From Candidatus Nitrososphaera gargensis Ga9.2 (lineage in GTDB: Archaea; Thermoproteota; Nitrososphaeria; Nitrososphaerales; Nitrososphaeraceae), in contig NC_018719.1 of NCBI RefSeq assembly GCF_000303155.1, forward strand, positions 62,001 through 126,000: a stretch of DNA of 64,000 nt, given 5' to 3'. The position numbers were made by a program, and so were the translations under genes. This document shows, in pieces, positions 1 to 7,560 of the stretch. The first letter of the stretch is position 1. The number at the start of each line of letters is the position of its first letter. Under the pieces are notes generated by a model. It saw only the letters and a program-made list of their open reading frames with translations. It was not told the DNA's origin and made no database searches.

Positions 1-1
1 C

Positions 2-388
2 AAGCCCGGAGATGTCATTTCGATGCAACTTGCGTCGCTTCTGAGCAAACTCAACGTCAAGCCCATTGAAGCTGGCATAGCCGTCAACTTTGCAATCGCT
101 GAAGGCTTGATGTTCAAGGAGCAGGACCTGAGGATCGACCTAGAGGAATACAAGACCGAGCTTGTCAGGTCGTTCCAGCAGGCACTTGCGCTGGCCACAG
201 AAGCAGGCTACATGACTCCTGAAACGATCAAGCCCCTGTTGGTCAAGGCACAGCAACAGGCAAGGTCACTTGCGGCCGAAGCAGGATACGTCACTCCTGA
301 AACCGCAGACTTTGTGCTGCAAAGGGCCCAGGCAAAGGCGCAGGCAGTAGCAAATAAAGCAAAGGAAAAAGGCTATACTGCCCAATAA
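2..388 (+). CDS. rpl10: 50S ribosomal protein L10 (P0), C-terminal part
   Basis: The frame is already open at base 2 and reads KPGDVISMQLASLLSKLNVK before the first internal Met at 23. That is the conserved KPGDVIS...LSKLxIKPIE segment of archaeal L10/P0, so the gene is cut at its 5' end by the window. L10 anchors the L12 stalk on the large subunit and recruits translation factors. The C-terminal part carries two copies of an alanine-rich unit (EAGYMTPETI and EAGYVTPETA) ending in a charged helix, as expected for the stalk helices that bind L12. Family identity comes from recalled sequence similarity only. Confidence 0.85.
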   Translation, partial: KPGDVISMQLASLLSKLNVKPIEAGIAVNFAIAEGLMFKEQDLRIDLEEYKTELVRSFQQALALATEAGYMTPETIKPLLVKAQQQARSLAAEAGYVTPETADFVLQRAQAKAQAVANKAKEKGYTAQ

Positions 389-465
389 TAATTTCGTAGT
401 TGAGATATTATCAAGCCCAATCCTGATGCAGTCGTTCACCATATGTGCCTAAATGTATATCCATT

Positions 466-481
466 ATCAGTACCTGGCAAT
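466..481 (+). repeat. Left terminal inverted repeat of the ISH3-like element
   Basis: The 16 bases are identical to the reverse complement of 1823-1838. Pairing stops immediately on both sides. Confidence 0.8.
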
Positions 482-565
482 AACGGGTTTGTGAGTAGTT
501 TTTTAGTCGATTGTTGAAGGGCGTTCCTGGCAACAGCTATAGCTGCCACCAAGGACACATGGTTT

Positions 566-1823
566 GTGAGAACCCTGTCAGTCGAGTGCGGTACATTTAC
601 TCAAGAACCTGCCGATGAACGTTTCTTGACAGATGAGAGAGTACTTGGTAACGCAGTCAACGTGTTGCTGCCGCTTTTCAGGCCAGCCGGTTTCAAAAGA
701 AGGCGGTATTCCGTAGTCGATATAGCAAATTCTGTGGTCTATGCCTGTACCGGTGGGACGTCCATAACACAGACAACATGCTGTAGTATTCTGGTCAGCA
801 CCCCGTCCAGAAGGGATGTCCAGTACCACATATCCAAGATTGACATTTCGTGGATTCAGTCAGCTGTCAACAACAGGGTAGTACTGCAGGCAAGAGCCAA
901 GGACGTGCTGCAGCAGTGTGCAGTCAACATAGCCATCGATATGACAGACACGCCCCCACCTACTACGGGCAGCCGGAGAACGAAGGCGATGTCAGGCGCG
1001 GACCAGCCAAAAGCGGTATATACCACCCACTTCTTTTTCACACACGCCAGCGCATATGTGAGGCTCCATGGAAGGAGGTTTACCCTGGCCATGAAGTACG
1101 TCAGGGCCGACGAGTCTCTAGTAGACGTGGTCAGGTACCTGCTCGCAGAGGTACAGAAAACAGGCATCAGGATAAAGTGCCTGTTCCTTGACAAGGGGTT
1201 CTTTACCGCAGCAGCCGTCATGAGCTACCTCAATTCTGTGCGCATCCCGTACATCATAGCTGCCTTTCCGAGGGGAAGAAAGACCGGCGGCAGGCTATCG
1301 AAACTGACCCGGAAAAGAAGGGACAGCTTTGTAGTACCCGACTATGAAATCATTGATTCGAACACCGGGGAGAAATGCACTTTCAGGCTGTATGCGTGGC
1401 AAAGTACCGTAAGAAGCGGTACAGGAAGAAGAAGAATCACGGCGTCCAGTACATGTTCTATGCCACAGGCCGTGTAAATATCCCGGTAGAGCGGATGTTT
1501 GACGAGTACCGGAAGCGCTTTGGCATAGAATCGTCGTACAGGATGATGAAAAAGAGCAGGGCCAGGACGTCTTCCCGGAGCGCCGTCCTCCGCCTGCTCT
1601 ACGTACTGGTGTCGTTTGTTATACAGAACGAGTGGGTGTGTATAACAAATGGAGTTACCTCAGCAGGATAGCGCGTGGCAGGCATGGGCGGAAGTATGAC
1701 ACCGGGTTCACGTACTTTTTCATGCTGCAGTTCATCAGGCTGGCACTGGAGAAGATATACGGCGCAGTGAAGAACTCTGTCCAGATGAAAAATGGCAGGT
1801 CAGTGACCATACTTGGTGGCTAA
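566..1823 (+). pseudogene. DDE transposase, ISH3/IS4-like, two frameshifts
   Basis: Three successive frames make up one transposase. The first (GTG at 566 to about 1395) holds the first catalytic Asp in AIDMTDTP and the second in FLDKGFF. The second frame (to about 1640) continues with KKRYRKKKNHGVQYMFYATG and the third acidic box RFGIESSYRMM. The third frame ends at 1823 with the C-terminal helix. Acidic boxes of this type (LDRGF, RFGIESSYR) are typical of ISH3 and IS4-like elements. The shifts near 1395 and 1640 leave no intact protein, so the copy needs a helper enzyme or is dead. Confidence 0.8.
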
Positions 1824-1838
1824 TTGCCAGGTACTGAT
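1823..1838 (-). repeat. Right terminal inverted repeat of the ISH3-like element
   Basis: Reverse complement of 466-481 with no mismatch. It overlaps the final base of the transposase stop codon. Confidence 0.8.
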
Positions 1839-1869
1839 TATTCCAAACAGATCTGTCAACTACCCACTG

Positions 1870-1903
1870 GTGAACTACCCACGTCTAAAGAACGTGGGCT
1901 TCC
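1870..1903 (-). repeat. Solitary TnpB/IS605-type right-end hairpin
   Basis: Read on the minus strand, a stem CCCACGT/ACGTGGG is followed by TAGTTCAC. This is the same layout as the end of the intact TnpB element (hairpin, then TAGTTCAC). No tnpB gene is next to it. A partial second copy (CAACTACCCA, 1858-1867) lies just beyond it. It is probably a relic of an excised or deleted OrfB-type element. Confidence 0.55.
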
Positions 1904-1978
1904 TTGAGCTATTCGGTGATATAGGTTGTTTAACTGATTTTACGGCAGTCTCAAGCAAACAAGGTAGCACGAAATTCT

Positions 1979-2974
1979 CTATATATATAATACGAGAGCC
2001 ACCCAGAGGAGAGGGAGTATCTTAGCGACAACTGCTGACAAGATTTCATCGGCTTTGTAGAAATCAATCACGATGACGAGGAGATTCGTCACCCTATGCA
2101 TATTGTTGTAGGCGATGCATCTAAACGCTAGCTCCCTGTTCTGTGTCCTGACCAGCCTTGACCTAACGTGTTCACCAAACAGCCGCTTCATCACAGACAT
2201 GATAGTCTCGTCCTTGTTCCGTTGGTTGTACAGCGGTCTCAGATAGCCTCCTCTCTTCATCTGCTTCCTGTACCTGCCATGAGTTCGCCATACTGGTACA
2301 TCCTGGTACCTTGGCGGTATGATGCTGTACGCATGGTAGCGTTCCCTGACAAACACGTGGTTCTCCTCGCTGTCATACCCTTTGTCAGCCACCACTAGAG
2401 ACAGCGGCATGATGTCTGACGCCCTTTCCACCAGCGGTTTGAAATCGACGTTGTCGTCGTGCCTTGCAGGAGCTCGCCTGATTTTGATTGTACAGATTAC
2501 CTGCTTAAGGACGTCTGCTCCTAACGACAGTTTGACGTACTTCCTTCTCAATTCAGCCCTTTCAGTGAAAGGTAGTAGTAGTACTGCGACGCATGGGTCG
2601 GCTTGAAGCCGGACGAATCAGGACCAAGGAGTATATCTCTGCTTGATGCTTGTTAGAAGAAGGATGAAAAAGAGGCGATTATTCTTTCCAGCAATGTACC
2701 AGAGATTCTGGCAGCGAACTTCTGCATGGTTGTAAAATGTGGTATTTTCGACAGCTGCAGGAACATCCTGAGGTAATGAGCCTCGACCAGCCAATCAGCT
2801 AACATGCGGTAGCTCTTGGCCTCGTATTGTCTCTGATGGCTAGAAGGACGACGTGCTGCCAGACTGTGAATATATGGTTTTGCTCTTCCTGTTGTGGAGG
2901 AACAATGGCATCCTGGCGTGCTTCAGGACATGTAGCATTGTCCTAGCCATCTTTACATATCTGGATTCTTTCAT
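1979..2974 (-). pseudogene. IS5-like transposase, degenerate
   Basis: On the minus strand a possible start at 2974 (MKESRYVKMA) leads into QYEAKSYRMLADWLVEAH, then an in-frame stop. LLGPDSSGFKPTHASQYYYY, with the first DDE Asp, follows, then another frame carries KYVKLSLGADV, VVADKGYDSEENH (second Asp) and YNQRNKDETIMSVMKRLFGE (Glu box). This motif order is that of IS5-family transposases. At least two frameshifts and one stop separate the parts. The last 40 residues up to 1979 may be read-through into flanking DNA. No clear terminal repeats were found. Confidence 0.7.
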
Positions 2975-3080
2975 GAGAGAGGGGCATAATTGGAGGCTAC
3001 CAGAAAGCTTGTTCTATAGAATCTCATGGACTAGCTGGTAAAGAAGCGTTGGTTTCGACAGAGCCGATTTCATCAGTAAA

Positions 3081-3090
3081 TCTAATATAC
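3081..3090 (+). promoter_or_regulatory. TATA-like box for the 41-residue membrane protein
   Basis: TCTAATATAC lies about 25-30 bases before the ATG at 3116. This spacing predicts a leaderless or near-leaderless archaeal transcript. Confidence 0.45.
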
Positions 3091-3115
3091 TAAGACTAAC
3101 AAACCCTCCAGTAGT

Positions 3116-3241
3116 ATGTTCGAAAATCTGTTACGGCAATCAATAGACCCAGCCGCTTTCCCAGTATGGATACCTCTGGCTTTTGGACTGATCGTAGGAC
3201 TGGCCTACGTGATTGCTTCGGCAGCAAGGCGCAGACACTAG
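3116..3241 (+). CDS. Small single-span membrane protein, 41 aa
   Basis: The ORF has a good start context (TATA-like box about 27 bases upstream). The protein begins MFENLLRQSIDPAAFPVW, continues with one hydrophobic helix of roughly residues 17-36 (PVWIPLAFGLIVGLAYVIAS), and ends in a basic tail AARRRH. The pattern of amphipathic N-terminus, single helix and positive C-terminus is protein-like and is not explained by the neighbouring transposon relics. I do not recognise a family and assign no function. It sits between the IS5-like relic and the TnpB element. Confidence 0.5.
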   Translation: MFENLLRQSIDPAAFPVWIPLAFGLIVGLAYVIASAARRRH

Positions 3242-3279
3242 CAACTCTGACGCCTAACCTTCTCTTTTTCTGTGAACTA

Positions 3280-4434
3280 CTATCGGACAAGTCCGATAGC
3301 CTCTTCTTTTTCTTCCTGCTTCAGCGACCGCTGTTGTAGTACGATCTCCACAGGCGTAACTTCCCGGCGTTCCACCGGTAGTAGTAGTAGCACTAACGAC
3401 TCCAGTCCTCGCTTGAGGATATTGATGGCAGAATTATAGTCCCTGTCAAGTATTGCACCACACTTTGTACAAACATGAATACGTACTGCAAGTGACTTTG
3501 GTACTGGATGGCCGCACCTTGAGCAGTTAATCGATGTGTATGATGGCTCTACCTCTACAACGCGGTTGGCCTTGTACTGCAGCATATTTTTAAAAGCAGA
3601 CCAGCTTGCGTCCAGGATTTTGCGTGCAAGCCTGTGGTTCTTGGTCATGTTCATGACCCGCAATCTCTCAAGAAATATCAGGTCATAGCGGCTGGCATAG
3701 TACGCCGATTTTTTATGCAGGAAATCCTTACGCTTGTTGTTTATCCTTTCATATAGTCTGGCAAGCATGCGCTTTGCTTTCTTTCTATTATTGCTGCCTA
3801 TCTGCCTTCTTGACACTCTTCTATGAGCTCTTCTCAGTGGTCTGAGCATCTTTGTGAGAAACTGCGGGTTGTCTTCCACATGGTTGTCAGAGTGATGGCA
3901 GAACTTGGCAATGCCAACATCTATACCAACAGGCTTTGCGTACCTGATTATCGTTGAAAATGACCTGCGCAGTACATCGCAGGCTACAATAGCGTACCAC
4001 TTATTGCCAGTCTTTGTACGAGATATTGTCACCTGCTTGACGTTGACTGGTTGACGATGTAGTACAATCCTTATCCTGCCTATCTTGGAAAGTGACAGCC
4101 TGTTGTTATTCTCGAGCCGAAAGCCAGACTGGTTATATGTAAATGAGTTGAAATCGCTGTCCTTTCTGTATGAAAGCTTGCGGCCCTTTGCTACCTTTCT
4201 AGCTGCTGCAACCTGTTTTGCCACCATCTGCAACATTTTAGAGTGGTAGTATTTGCGAAGCCATGGGTGTTGCTCTTTTAATTCAGTCAAGGCATAGTTC
4301 ATGTCGTACTCTGACATTGGCGATGGTAGTGAGAGAAAGTAGTTGTACACCCATCTACAGCCATCCAGAGTTTGCTCTAACAGAAGCTCCTGCTCTTTCG
4401 TTGGATATAGGCGGAACTTGTAGTTGAGCGTCAT
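3280..4434 (-). CDS. tnpB: TnpB RNA-guided endonuclease (IS605 OrfB), apparently intact
   Basis: The 384-residue protein starts at MTLNYKFRLYPTKEQE. An upstream in-frame Met at 4476 exists, but the YKFRLYPT opening is where TnpB proteins start. The RuvC-like site is complete: Asp in GIDVG (about residue 172), Glu in FLERL (about 256) and the DRDYNSAIN box (about 330-338). A four-Cys zinc finger, CSRCG and CTKCG (about 304-325), lies between the last two. In characterised TnpB families these residues cut DNA guided by a reRNA made from the 3' end of the gene. Here the stop codon lies within the right-end hairpin, so the scaffold would overlap the coding 3' end and the guide would be read from bases below 3272. 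Confidence 0.88.
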   Translation of the reverse strand: MTLNYKFRLYPTKEQELLLEQTLDGCRWVYNYFLSLPSPMSEYDMNYALTELKEQHPWLRKYYHSKMLQMVAKQVAAARKVAKGRKLSYRKDSDFNSFTYNQSGFRLENNNRLSLSKIGRIRIVLHRQPVNVKQVTISRTKTGNKWYAIVACDVLRRSFSTIIRYAKPVGIDVGIAKFCHHSDNHVEDNPQFLTKMLRPLRRAHRRVSRRQIGSNNRKKAKRMLARLYERINNKRKDFLHKKSAYYASRYDLIFLERLRVMNMTKNHRLARKILDASWSAFKNMLQYKANRVVEVEPSYTSINCSRCGHPVPKSLAVRIHVCTKCGAILDRDYNSAINILKRGLESLVLLLLPVERREVTPVEIVLQQRSLKQEEKEEAIGLVR

Positions 4435-4509
4435 GATGATTGATTGATTATGATAGTACAGCAGCATATTTTTCACTGGTGCTACTTAAAAAATATGGTG
4501 GCGATTCAT

Positions 4510-4529
4510 CCACTGGACAAGTCCAGTGG
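4510..4529. repeat. Perfect hairpin near the TnpB left end
   Basis: CCACTGGAC, a two-base loop AA, and GTCCAGTGG form a nine-base-pair stem. The core GGACAAGTCC is shared with the right-end hairpin at 3281-3299. Both ends therefore carry related secondary structures, as expected for IS200/IS605 elements. Confidence 0.55.
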
Positions 4530-4604
4530 TCTTCTCGCCATATTTCTATAAGAAGAAAGCAACTTTATAGCCAGCATACAGCATATTATTATATTGATGC
4601 CGAC

Positions 4605-4826
4605 ATGGGCATAGGTCTTTTGCGCCGTGAGAAGAATGAGTGCGAGGACTGCCACGAGAGATTTTCAAGCTATGACGAGTTGATAGGCCATACAAGAGAT
4701 GTTCACAAGCGCCACATCATAAAGTGCAGGTTCTGCGGCAAACAGTTCATCCATGAGAAGGACAGGCTGCACCACGAGCGCGAGGAGAGGGAAAAGAAGG
4801 TGGACGCCCGCAGACACAAATTTTAA
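4605..4826 (+). CDS. C2H2-type zinc finger protein, 73 aa
   Basis: The start ATG at 4605 follows a TATA-like TTTATAG about 40 bases upstream. The ORF could be extended to 4440, but that part runs through the TnpB left end. The protein contains two C2H2-like units, C-x2-C...H-x4-H (CEDCHERFSSYDELIGHTRDVH) within residues 12-33 in two overlapping halves and CRFCGKQFIHEKDRLHH following it, then a basic and acidic tail. Small archaeal C2H2 proteins are thought to bind nucleic acid, but nothing here fixes the target. It runs in the same direction as the thioesterase gene 27 bases downstream. Confidence 0.7.
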   Translation: MGIGLLRREKNECEDCHERFSSYDELIGHTRDVHKRHIIKCRFCGKQFIHEKDRLHHEREEREKKVDARRHKF

Positions 4827-4853
4827 AGTGCCTCCACCCTGAACACTAGGCAT

Positions 4854-5267
4854 ATGGATTTTGCAATCAGGGCAGGCGCCACCAAAGAGCGCACCATAAC
4901 CGTGGACTCGAACCAGACGACAAGCTTTCTCTGGGAGGGCGAGAACGTCCTTTCCACCCCCTCCATGATAGCCGAGATGGAAGAGACTTGCAGGCTGCTC
5001 CTCAAAGAGCAGTTCCTGCCAGACCCGGAATGGGACTCGGTTGGGACAATAGTTGATATCAAGCATCTTGCCGCCACCCCTGTAGGGGCAAAAGTATCTC
5101 TGAGAGCCAGAGTAATCTCGGTCGAGGGCAGGAGGGTCATGTTCGAGGTCGAGGCGCGAGATAAGCTTGAAAAGGTAGGCGAGGGAAGGCACGAGAGGTT
5201 CATAATAAATGTCCCCCGCTTTCGGGCTAAATTCAACGAGAAGCAGAAGCAACTTGGGATGCAATGA
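4854..5267 (+). CDS. Hotdog-fold thioesterase, FlK-like
   Basis: The 137-residue protein resembles the fluoroacetyl-CoA thioesterase-like (FlK) hotdog group. It has the TPSMIAEMEETCRLLL helix near residues 35-50, a conserved VGTIVDIKHLAATPVGAKV strand-turn around 62-80 and VEARDKLEKVGEGRHERFII near the C-terminus. Members of this group hydrolyse small acyl-CoA thioesters or serve as housekeeping thioesterases; the substrate here is unknown. It follows the zinc-finger gene by 27 bases and may be cotranscribed. A decayed TnpB-type end begins 10 bases after its stop. Confidence 0.75.
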   Translation: MDFAIRAGATKERTITVDSNQTTSFLWEGENVLSTPSMIAEMEETCRLLLKEQFLPDPEWDSVGTIVDIKHLAATPVGAKVSLRARVISVEGRRVMFEVEARDKLEKVGEGRHERFIINVPRFRAKFNEKQKQLGMQ

Positions 5268-5367
5268 GTCAAAATCTGTGAACTACTATCAGAGTCCGAT
5301 AGTCTCGCCCCTTCACTGTTATCATGATCATGATGGAGGGTACGGGAACCAAAGAAAACCCCACTCT

Positions 5368-5388
5368 CTTTACAGTAGATCAAAATTT
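5368..5388. repeat. Inverted repeat, left arm (21 bp)
   Basis: CTTTACAGTAGATCAAAATT plus one T is the exact reverse complement of 5550-5570. Pairing continues outward imperfectly to CCCAC (5361-5364 region) opposite GTGGG (5574-5578). Confidence 0.7.
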
Positions 5389-5549
5389 GTAATTTTACAG
5401 GATGTCAAGGCACCGTCATCCCAGTTTCTGAATGTATGACTGTATGATTGTATGTATGTTAATTCTGGTGCCCAGCCAACAAATGCCTTGGGAATGTGTG
5501 TACATGCACGGACTTCAGAAAGCTGTGGAAGAACCTCCGTCCCTAGAAA

Positions 5550-5570
5550 AAATTTTGATCTACTGTAAAG
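5550..5570. repeat. Inverted repeat, right arm (21 bp)
   Basis: This arm pairs with 5368-5388 across a loop of about 160 bases. It is continuous with the TnpB-type end AACGTGGGTAGTTCAC. Confidence 0.7.
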
Positions 5571-5670
5571 AACGTGGGTAGTTCACGTCTGCTATTTAAC
5601 ATCTGAAATACCTGGTGGGCAAAGAGAGTTCAGATATTCAAATCTCATCCGACCCGGCCCACCGTCAAAA

Positions 5671-5679
5671 TCTATAAAA
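5671..5679 (+). promoter_or_regulatory. TATA box of the thermosome gene
   Basis: TCTATAAAA lies about 55 bases before the chosen ATG. A second TATA-like stretch (TTCTATATAC, 5703-5712) is too close to the start to act alone. The first box implies a short leader with a GGTGAT ribosome site at 5715-5720. Confidence 0.5.
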
Positions 5680-5730
5680 GACGCATAAGGAGTTGTGTAA
5701 CTATTCTATATACAGGTGATATATGAGAGA

Positions 5731-7398
5731 ATGGCATCAATTCAAACAACCGCTGGCGGAATGCCAGTTTTGATTTTAAAGGAAGGGACAAAAGAGACCA
5801 AAGGCAAGGAAGCACAGAAGAACAACATCACTGCAGCCAAGCTTATCGCGGAAATTGTAAAGACAAGCTTGGGTCCAAGGGGCATGGACAAGATGCTCGT
5901 GGACTCGCTTGGCGACGTTACAATAACAAACGACGGCGCTACAATCCTAAAAGAGATCGATGTGCAGCATCCTGCAGCCAAGATGATGGTAGAGGTGGCC
6001 AAGTCGGTCGACAACGAAGTAGGCGATGGGACTACCTCGTCAGTTGTTTTTGCCGGTGCATTGCTTGAAAGGGCGGAGGAGCTTATCAACAAGGACGTTC
6101 ACCCGTCAGTAATTGTCGACGGGTACAACGCAGCGGCGGATCAGGCACTGAAGCTTTTGGAAAAGATCGCAGTCAAGGTCGACATTGCAGACAAGGACAT
6201 GCTGCTAAAGATCACGAGGACCAGCATGGACTCCAAGCTGGTATCAGACGATAGCCCGGTTCTCGCCCAGATCGTAGTTGAAGCCACAAAGCAGGTTGCC
6301 GAAAAGACAGAGAGCGGCGGCCTGAAGGTGGATCTTGATGACATCAAAGTGGAAAAGAAGGCGGGCGGCTCTATGCGCGACACAAAGCTGATCAAGGGCA
6401 TCGTCCTTGACAAGGAAGTCGTGCATGCAGGCATGCCAAAGAAGGTTGAAAACGCCAAGATCGCCCTCATCAATTCCGCTCTTGAGATAGAAAAGACAGA
6501 AATGAGCGCAGAGATCAGGATATCGGACCCACATCAGATGCAGATGTTCTTGGAGGAGGAAAACCGTATGCTGAAATCTATGGTAGACAAGATCAAGTCA
6601 TCTGGCGCCAATGTCCTGCTGTGTCAGAAGGGAATCGATGACATTGCGCAACACTATCTGGCAAAGGCAGGAATACTGGCGGTAAGGCGCGTAAAAGAGT
6701 CTGACATGACCAAGATGTCCCGCGCAACTGGCGCGCGCATAGTCAACAACCTTGACGACCTCACGGCAAAGGATCTGGGCTCTGCCAACCTTGTTGAAGA
6801 GCGCAAGGTAGAGACCGACAAGTGGGTCTTTATCGAAGGCTGCAAGAACCCCAAGTCTGTAAGCATTTTGATTAGGGGTGGCTCTCAGAGGGTGGTTGAT
6901 GAGGCAGATAGGTCAATTCACGATGCACTCATGGTCATGAAGGACGTGCTGGAGCACCCGGCCATAGTTGCAGGCGGAGGGGCGCCCGAAGCCTACATTG
7001 CAAACGAGCTTAGGCAGTGGGCGAGTAGCCAAGAAGGGCGCGCCCAGCTGGCGGTGCAAAAGTTTGCCGATGCGCTGGACGCCATCCCGCTCAACCTTGC
7101 CGAGAACGCTGGCATGGACCCGATAGACACCATGACAGAGCTTCGCGCAAGCCAGAGCAAGGGAGCCAAGTGGACAGGCATAGACTGCAGGAACACCAAG
7201 GTTACAGACATGTACAAACAGAACGTGCTTGAGCCGCTGGTGATCAAGCAGCAGATAATCAAGTCTGCCACCGAGGTAGTGTCCATGATCTTGAGGATCG
7301 ACGACGTGATCGCCTCAGGCAAGTCAAAGATGCCAGCCGGCCCACCAGGCGGAGGAGGTATGGGTGGTGGCGGAATGGGCGGAATGGATATGGAGTAA
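5731..7398 (+). CDS. thsA: Thermosome subunit (group II chaperonin)
   Basis: The 555-residue ATP-dependent chaperonin subunit folds cytosolic proteins in a double-ring complex. The ATP-binding signatures are present: [19 protein letters not shown] (about 67-73) and GDGTTS (about 98-103), and the C-terminal tail is the usual Gly-Met-rich repeat ([16 protein letters not shown]). The start is set at ATG 5731 because GGTGAT at 5715-5720 is correctly spaced upstream; a GTG at 5716 would extend the frame by five residues. It is monocistronic, with a pyrimidine and T-rich tract after the stop (7405-7440) that probably terminates transcription. Other subunits, if any, are outside this window. Confidence 0.95.
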   Translation: MASIQTTAGGMPVLILKEGTKETKGKEAQKNNITAAKLIAEIVKTSLGPRGMDKMLVDSLGDVTITNDGATILKEIDVQHPAAKMMVEVAKSVDNEVGDGTTSSVVFAGALLERAEELINKDVHPSVIVDGYNAAADQALKLLEKIAVKVDIADKDMLLKITRTSMDSKLVSDDSPVLAQIVVEATKQVAEKTESGGLKVDLDDIKVEKKAGGSMRDTKLIKGIVLDKEVVHAGMPKKVENAKIALINSALEIEKTEMSAEIRISDPHQMQMFLEEENRMLKSMVDKIKSSGANVLLCQKGIDDIAQHYLAKAGILAVRRVKESDMTKMSRATGARIVNNLDDLTAKDLGSANLVEERKVETDKWVFIEGCKNPKSVSILIRGGSQRVVDEADRSIHDALMVMKDVLEHPAIVAGGGAPEAYIANELRQWASSQEGRAQLAVQKFADALDAIPLNLAENAGMDPIDTMTELRASQSKGAKWTGIDCRNTKVTDMYKQNVLEPLVIKQQIIKSATEVVSMILRIDDVIASGKSKMPAGPPGGGGMGGGGMGGMDME

Positions 7399-7545
7399 AA
7401 AAGCCTCCCACATCTTTTCCTCTTTTCCCCTTTTCTCACAAGACTGTTATTGGTTTAGTAGTTTTGTTGTTGTTGCTGCTGCATTTTGGTGGTTGCCCAC
7501 ACTGCAAAGTTTTCTTTTACATAAATCATATATAATCTCCCATAT

Positions 7546-7551
7546 AGGAGG
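7546..7551 (+). promoter_or_regulatory. Ribosome binding site deciding the start at 7561
   Basis: AGGAGG stands nine bases before ATG 7561. A competing out-of-frame ATG at 7556 is closer and poorly spaced. A TATA-like CATATATAA lies further upstream at about 7527-7535. Confidence 0.5.
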
Positions 7552-7560
7552 ATCAATGAT

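Larger units (their letters stand above)
466..1838 (+). mobile_element. ISH3/IS4-like insertion sequence with 16-bp terminal inverted repeats
   Basis: ATCAGTACCTGGCAAT at 466-481 is matched perfectly in inverted orientation at 1823-1838, giving a 1373-bp element around a DDE transposase gene. The right repeat begins at the last base of the transposase stop codon. No convincing target duplication is visible: the five flanking bases are CCATT on the left and TATTC on the right. The element is inactive by itself because its transposase is frameshifted. Confidence 0.8.
3272..4530 (-). mobile_element. OrfB-only IS605-type (TnpB) element
   Basis: The element contains an intact tnpB and no tnpA. 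On the minus strand its right end is a perfect hairpin, CTATCGGAC/GTCCGATAG, followed by TAGTTCAC. The last bases, TTCAC, are 3276-3272, only a few bases past the tnpB stop. The other side has a second perfect hairpin, CCACTGGAC/GTCCAGTGG (4510-4529), taken as a subterminal left-end structure. Because tnpA is absent, mobility would depend on a TnpA elsewhere. The left boundary is approximate. Confidence 0.7.
5278..5586. repeat. 309-bp segment bounded by two outward-facing TnpB-type ends
   Basis: The left edge reads GTGAACTACTATC and then a damaged copy of the CTATCGGAC...GTCCGATAG hairpin (four bases lost), facing left. The right edge reads AACGTGGGTAGTTCAC, facing right. Between them lies a perfect 21-base inverted repeat (5368-5388 and 5550-5570). 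No ORF of interest is present. It looks like a non-autonomous or composite relic of OrfB-type elements lodged between the thioesterase gene and the thermosome promoter. Confidence 0.5.

Noticed and set aside
2044-3075. Similarity of AAAGCCGATGAAATC (minus, 2046-2062) to AGAGCCGATTTCATC (3058-3073) as possible IS5 ends
   Set aside because: Only about ten bases match without gaps, and one arm lies inside the coding relic. Chance or palindromic content is enough to explain it.
5268-5673. Direct repeat GTCAAAATCT at 5268 and 5664 as a target duplication
   Set aside because: Ten bases, and the second copy lies 77 bases beyond the right element end. IS605-type elements do not make target duplications.
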